Shown here piece after piece: positions 60,990 to 64,000 of a stretch of DNA of 64,000 nt. The position numbers were made by a program, and so were the translations under genes. This DNA comes from Thiocapsa bogorovii. GTDB lineage: Bacteria > Pseudomonadota > Gammaproteobacteria > Chromatiales > Chromatiaceae. Position 1 is the first letter of the stretch, and every line of letters starts with the position of its first letter. The stretch spans positions 4,027,501 to 4,091,500 of the forward strand of contig NZ_CP089309.1 of assembly GCF_021228795.1 (NCBI RefSeq), read 5' to 3'. The notes below the pieces were generated by a model that did not search any database, had not been told where the DNA came from, and saw only the letters and a list, made by a program, of their open reading frames with translations.

Positions 60990-62735
60990 ATGAATATGAC
61001 CGAAAACGGCGACTTCACTTTTCCACGTTCTCTGTTCGAGATATGGTACCTAGAAAGTTTGCTGCTCGCCAATGATCATCTTGGAACCGAGACCCTAACA
61101 AGCCTCAATTTCCGGACGACTGTTATAAAAACCGGCGAGTCACTAATAGTAACTTTAGCAATAAGATCAGGGCTTCTTGTTCACCGTCGCTCCACTAGGG
61201 TAGCGGGTCTGGATAGTGGTTGGAGGTGGCTCTGTGACTTAGGAATACCATTGAGCCAAGCTATGGCCATCTCGGAATTTGGGCGTCGACTGACGGTCCG
61301 AAAAGAACCGGAGATTTATCTCTCCGTTCCCAGAAGAAGCAGTGCAGATAGCACTTGGTCGCAAGACTCTATCGAACCCGATCAATTCAAGAGGCTTCTT
61401 TCTTTGGGATGGCTCGCCGCCTCAGGCTGGGTTGTGCTACCGCCAATTGATGGAAACATCATAAAGGAGACAGCGCGTCAGCTGGATGCCGTGGTAGATT
61501 GGTCGGAACCTGCTCGACTGATGGTGAGCGACGGTCAGATGACTCTGTGGGCGAGGCAGGCGAATGAAAACGAGACGGTTGCCGAGTTCGAGCTTGGGAG
61601 ATCGGCAATTCCCGATGCGAGTTTTACTATCCCACGCTGGCTTATTTCAAGTTTTTTTGTTGAGCCTTTAGAGCAATACCAACTAGCCTTTTGCGTTGAA
61701 CGTAGGGAAGCCGCTCTCTTGCTTCCAAATAATTCTGCTTTAGTTTTTAACACCGAAGTGCGTGGGCTAAAGAAGCAAACCTCGTTACCCAGTACTCGGC
61801 ATGTGTTGAGGAAACGAGAAGAGGGGGACTTGTTTTCCTTCCTTCACCTATTGGACGGAAAAGGGAGCGACAGATCGCCTTCTTGGCTGGATAATTTTGA
61901 CGATCTTTTTCTTGAGACGATGAGGTATCTTTCTTATTCGCCTGGTGATCCATGTGCGACGTTTGAAATTTCCGAGGATGGTGGAGGTTTCTTCGAAGTC
62001 GCACGATTCGATAGCGGCCATGGCGCAGGTAAGTTCTTCAGTCTAAATTTCTCGCATCACCATGACCACCAATCCTTCCAAGAAATGTGTTCGGAGGTAA
62101 TGAAAGAAGTTGAGCTCGAAATGTTTGGTGCTTGTGGACGTTCACTCTCGGAAGTATCGTGGGCTTGTGTTACGTTTCGCGACTGCGCCCTTCACAAGCT
62201 TCGTGGCCAAGTAAGGCAAATCTTGAGTATCGTTTGGGGCTTCGTCCCGCAATCGTTCAGCAGGGTTGTATGGCGTAACCTTCATAAACGCTATTCGCGG
62301 TCAGAACAAATTCTTGACTGCCAACCGAAACGCGAACGCATAGAAGTCGTCCGCTTCGACCGTGATCGAGAACCCCGTGACTTCACAAAGGCCCTCTATG
62401 ACAACAGCTGCCAGGCGTGCGGCTATAAGATCGTTGGCCCCAACGAAACCGGGTGCTCTGAAGTTCACCATATCCGACCCCTGAGCGAAAGCGGTCCGGA
62501 TGTAGTTGGTAACATGCTAGTGCTATGCCCTACGCATCACAAAGAATTCGACTTGTCGATTCTGGCTATTGATCCAGATTCCTTCCGTATTTCTTCTCTA
62601 GCCTCCTCGCATCCTTTGCATGACCAGGCTCTTCGCATTCGCAGCGAACATCGGCTTGACCTTCACTGTCTCAAATGGGCTAGGGAACGCCAAGAGGCTT
62701 TAGCCCAACAAATGCCCAAGCCGGTTGAACGCTGA
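60990..62735 (+). CDS. HNH endonuclease with a large uncharacterised N-terminal region
   Basis: A 581-residue protein. Residues about 465-520 are an HNH domain: C-Q-A-C-G-Y-K-I, S-E-V-H-H-I-R-P-L-S, G-N-M-L-V-L-C-P-T-H-H-K-E-F-D, with zinc-binding cysteines. The first 450 residues show no family I know; they are mixed alpha/beta with several Trp and no membrane segment. Base composition is clearly lower in GC than the surrounding genes, and the gene sits directly behind the broken hsdMS genes, so it was probably acquired by transfer. A role in DNA restriction or phage defence is a guess from context. Confidence 0.82.
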   Translation: MNMTENGDFTFPRSLFEIWYLESLLLANDHLGTETLTSLNFRTTVIKTGESLIVTLAIRSGLLVHRRSTRVAGLDSGWRWLCDLGIPLSQAMAISEFGRRLTVRKEPEIYLSVPRRSSADSTWSQDSIEPDQFKRLLSLGWLAASGWVVLPPIDGNIIKETARQLDAVVDWSEPARLMVSDGQMTLWARQANENETVAEFELGRSAIPDASFTIPRWLISSFFVEPLEQYQLAFCVERREAALLLPNNSALVFNTEVRGLKKQTSLPSTRHVLRKREEGDLFSFLHLLDGKGSDRSPSWLDNFDDLFLETMRYLSYSPGDPCATFEISEDGGGFFEVARFDSGHGAGKFFSLNFSHHHDHQSFQEMCSEVMKEVELEMFGACGRSLSEVSWACVTFRDCALHKLRGQVRQILSIVWGFVPQSFSRVVWRNLHKRYSRSEQILDCQPKRERIEVVRFDRDREPRDFTKALYDNSCQACGYKIVGPNETGCSEVHHIRPLSESGPDVVGNMLVLCPTHHKEFDLSILAIDPDSFRISSLASSHPLHDQALRIRSEHRLDLHCLKWARERQEALAQQMPKPVER

Positions 62736-62819
62736 CGGCTTCAAATTGTGCAGTCTCTTAGAGCGTACTTCCAACTAACCCATGTTGTTCCGAGGCTATC
62801 ACCGAGAATAACGTTAGAA

Positions 62820-63695
62820 TCATTTTGGCAGTCGCAGAGAAGCACGAAATACAGGGAATTCGGACCGATGGAGACCTGAATACTTGGCGACCTTCCATTT
62901 CTTTGGCCTCAAACGGTAAGGCTCGGGAGCACCCAGCCCTCCCCGGACAAGTCCGTTTCTCCGTCGTCTCCCTAATTCAAACGGTGCGTAGATAGGCTTC
63001 ATCGCAAAGGAAGCGCTGGGCGGTATGGATCTTCTGGGGCCTGCCGGAGTCGCCTCGTTTACATAATTCTCCGTCAAGACAGCCAACTCCGTCTCCTCAA
63101 AGATCAGAGCCAGCTTCTGCGGTCCGGTCATCTTGGCCCTGACCTCGGGGTCGACCACCGCCTCAATGTCCCCAGCCCCTGGGAAAAAGTCATGTAGACG
63201 AGACTTCAGCGGTGCATAGTCCGTGTCGAGGAAGATCAGCTTGTCGGGAGAGCTTTCCTGGTCCCCGGCTCGAAGGATCTGATCCTGAACCTGGCAGCAT
63301 TCTGCTTGGTCGAGATGATCAGGTGAGCATTCCGGGTGGCAAGGTACATAAGTTCCATGACAGCACCGGAGTCGAGCCACTCTCCAAGTGATTTCAAGAT
63401 CCATTCCCGGCACGCATGGACCCGAAAACGGTCGAGCCCGGCCGTTTTCCCTTATTCAAAGATAGGATATCCGCGGTCGAAACTCTCCCATTCATCGAGC
63501 GCATCAGCCGAAAGTTCGCCGCCAATTCCTAGAGTCTCATCTGGGATGGTGAACTGACGCCCCGCTTTTACAACGATGTAGTCGACACCGGTCCTTGATT
63601 CAGAATCACCCTCAGGGTTGAATCTTTCGAATAAAAGACCGCCGGAATCACCGACGCAATATCTCGGGTTCTGCACAGTGTATCTCACGTCCTGA
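62820..63695 (-). pseudogene. Degraded open frames of unknown origin
   Basis: On the minus strand a frame ending ...E-S-F-D-R-G-Y-P-I-F-E stops at 63452-63454. The same frame continues after that stop as G-K-T-A-G-L-D-R-F-R-V-H-A-C and further to about 63240. A shift then leads to a second frame (K-L-I-F-L-D-T-D-Y-A-P-L ... L-A-L-I-F-E-E-T-E) down to 62820. These read like pieces of one or two genes damaged by a nonsense codon and a frameshift, next to a transposase at 63696. I recognise no family. Confidence 0.35.
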
Positions 63696-64000
63696 TTACC
63701 AATGAGCCTCAGCCAACTTGAGCAGACGGTAGGGCATGGGCGGGGTTCGCGCGGCCGCAATGCCGAGGCGCGGCAGCATGGCCGCCAGGTCGAAGCGGCG
63801 ATTGAACCGGTAGCAGAACTCCGCGAGGTAGCGCGGCAGATGTTGGGAGCTGGCCTTATGATAGGTGCCCCTCATCGCGGTCTTCACGTTGCCGAGGATG
63901 GTGTTGACCCACTTGCGCTCGGGCAACTCGACGCCGCCGGCGCCGCTGCCGGTCACCATGGCCTGGTGCTCGATGCCGGCATCCGCGATTCCGCGAAAGC
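63696..64000 (-). mobile_element. IS1595-family (ISXO2-like) transposase, partial
   Basis: The frame is open to the window edge, so only the C-terminal about 100 residues are seen: A-G-I-E-H-Q-A-M-V-T-G-S, W-V-N-T-I-L-G-N-V-K-T-A, G-T-Y-H-K-A and R-Y-L-A-E-F-C-Y-R-F-N-R-R-F-D, then P-M-P-Y-R-L-L-K-L-A-E-A. These match the end of ISXO2-type transposases. The stop is at 63696-63698. The terminal inverted repeat on this side was not identified. Confidence 0.85.

Overview
The window is about 64 kb of GC-rich DNA. It most likely comes from a purple sulfur bacterium (Gammaproteobacteria, Chromatiaceae type). The reasons are a complete soeABC operon for cytoplasmic sulfite oxidation, a nif accessory cluster in the gammaproteobacterial order nifV-W-Z-M, HypF, KaiB homologues and many dispersed intergenic inverted repeats. 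No rRNA, tRNA or CRISPR array was seen.

Layout. 0-6 kb: an FNR-family regulator, the ABC-F protein Uup, a P-loop protein, homoserine O-succinyltransferase and a small unknown. 6.4-12.4 kb: soeABC, with a convergent CorA-type transporter. 12.9-27.5 kb: a small exported protein and a FadL-type outer-membrane channel. Divergent from the channel lie three unusual multidomain genes: a cyclic-nucleotide phosphodiesterase-like domain fused to a CRP regulator, a catalase-like haem domain fused to a lipoxygenase, and a Ser/Thr kinase-ATPase-GAF-nucleotide cyclase of about 1765 residues. hypF follows directly. 27.5-36 kb: a thioredoxin-fold membrane protein, alanine racemase, and a minus-strand signalling operon (GGDEF/EAL protein, KaiB, solute-binding lipoprotein, histidine kinase, response regulator, second KaiB). 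36-44 kb: RapA, two Slp lipoproteins, a Trm112-like protein, a membrane alpha/beta hydrolase and a hemerythrin-like protein. 44-51 kb: nifM, nifZ, nifW, a TPR-like gene and nifV, divergent from a 2-oxoacid:ferredoxin oxidoreductase pair and a ferritin-like protein. 52-64 kb: an exonuclease and a decaying type I restriction locus. There hsdR is intact, an antitoxin has a nonsense codon, hsdM is split by an IS1380-family element with a 4-bp target duplication, and hsdS is truncated. An AT-richer HNH-nuclease gene, degraded fragments and an IS1595-type transposase cut by the window edge follow.

How the genes may work together. The most unusual block is 13.4-25.1 kb. A fatty-acid channel, an enzyme expected to make and rearrange lipid hydroperoxides, a kinase-gated nucleotide cyclase and a regulator carrying its own phosphodiesterase-like domain sit side by side, two of them overlapping by 4 bp. 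I infer an oxylipin-linked cyclic-nucleotide signalling system. The domains are read from sequence; the pathway is hypothesis. In the nif block, the ferredoxin oxidoreductase could supply electrons to nitrogenase, whose structural genes lie outside the window.

Two families of dispersed inverted repeats recur between genes. One is 86-90 bp with AAACGCGTC/AACCGCGTC-type ends, six copies. The other is 71-82 bp with GTAGGGTGGACAAGCG-type arms, three copies plus a variant. Arms of the first family supply or lie beside the stop codons of several genes.
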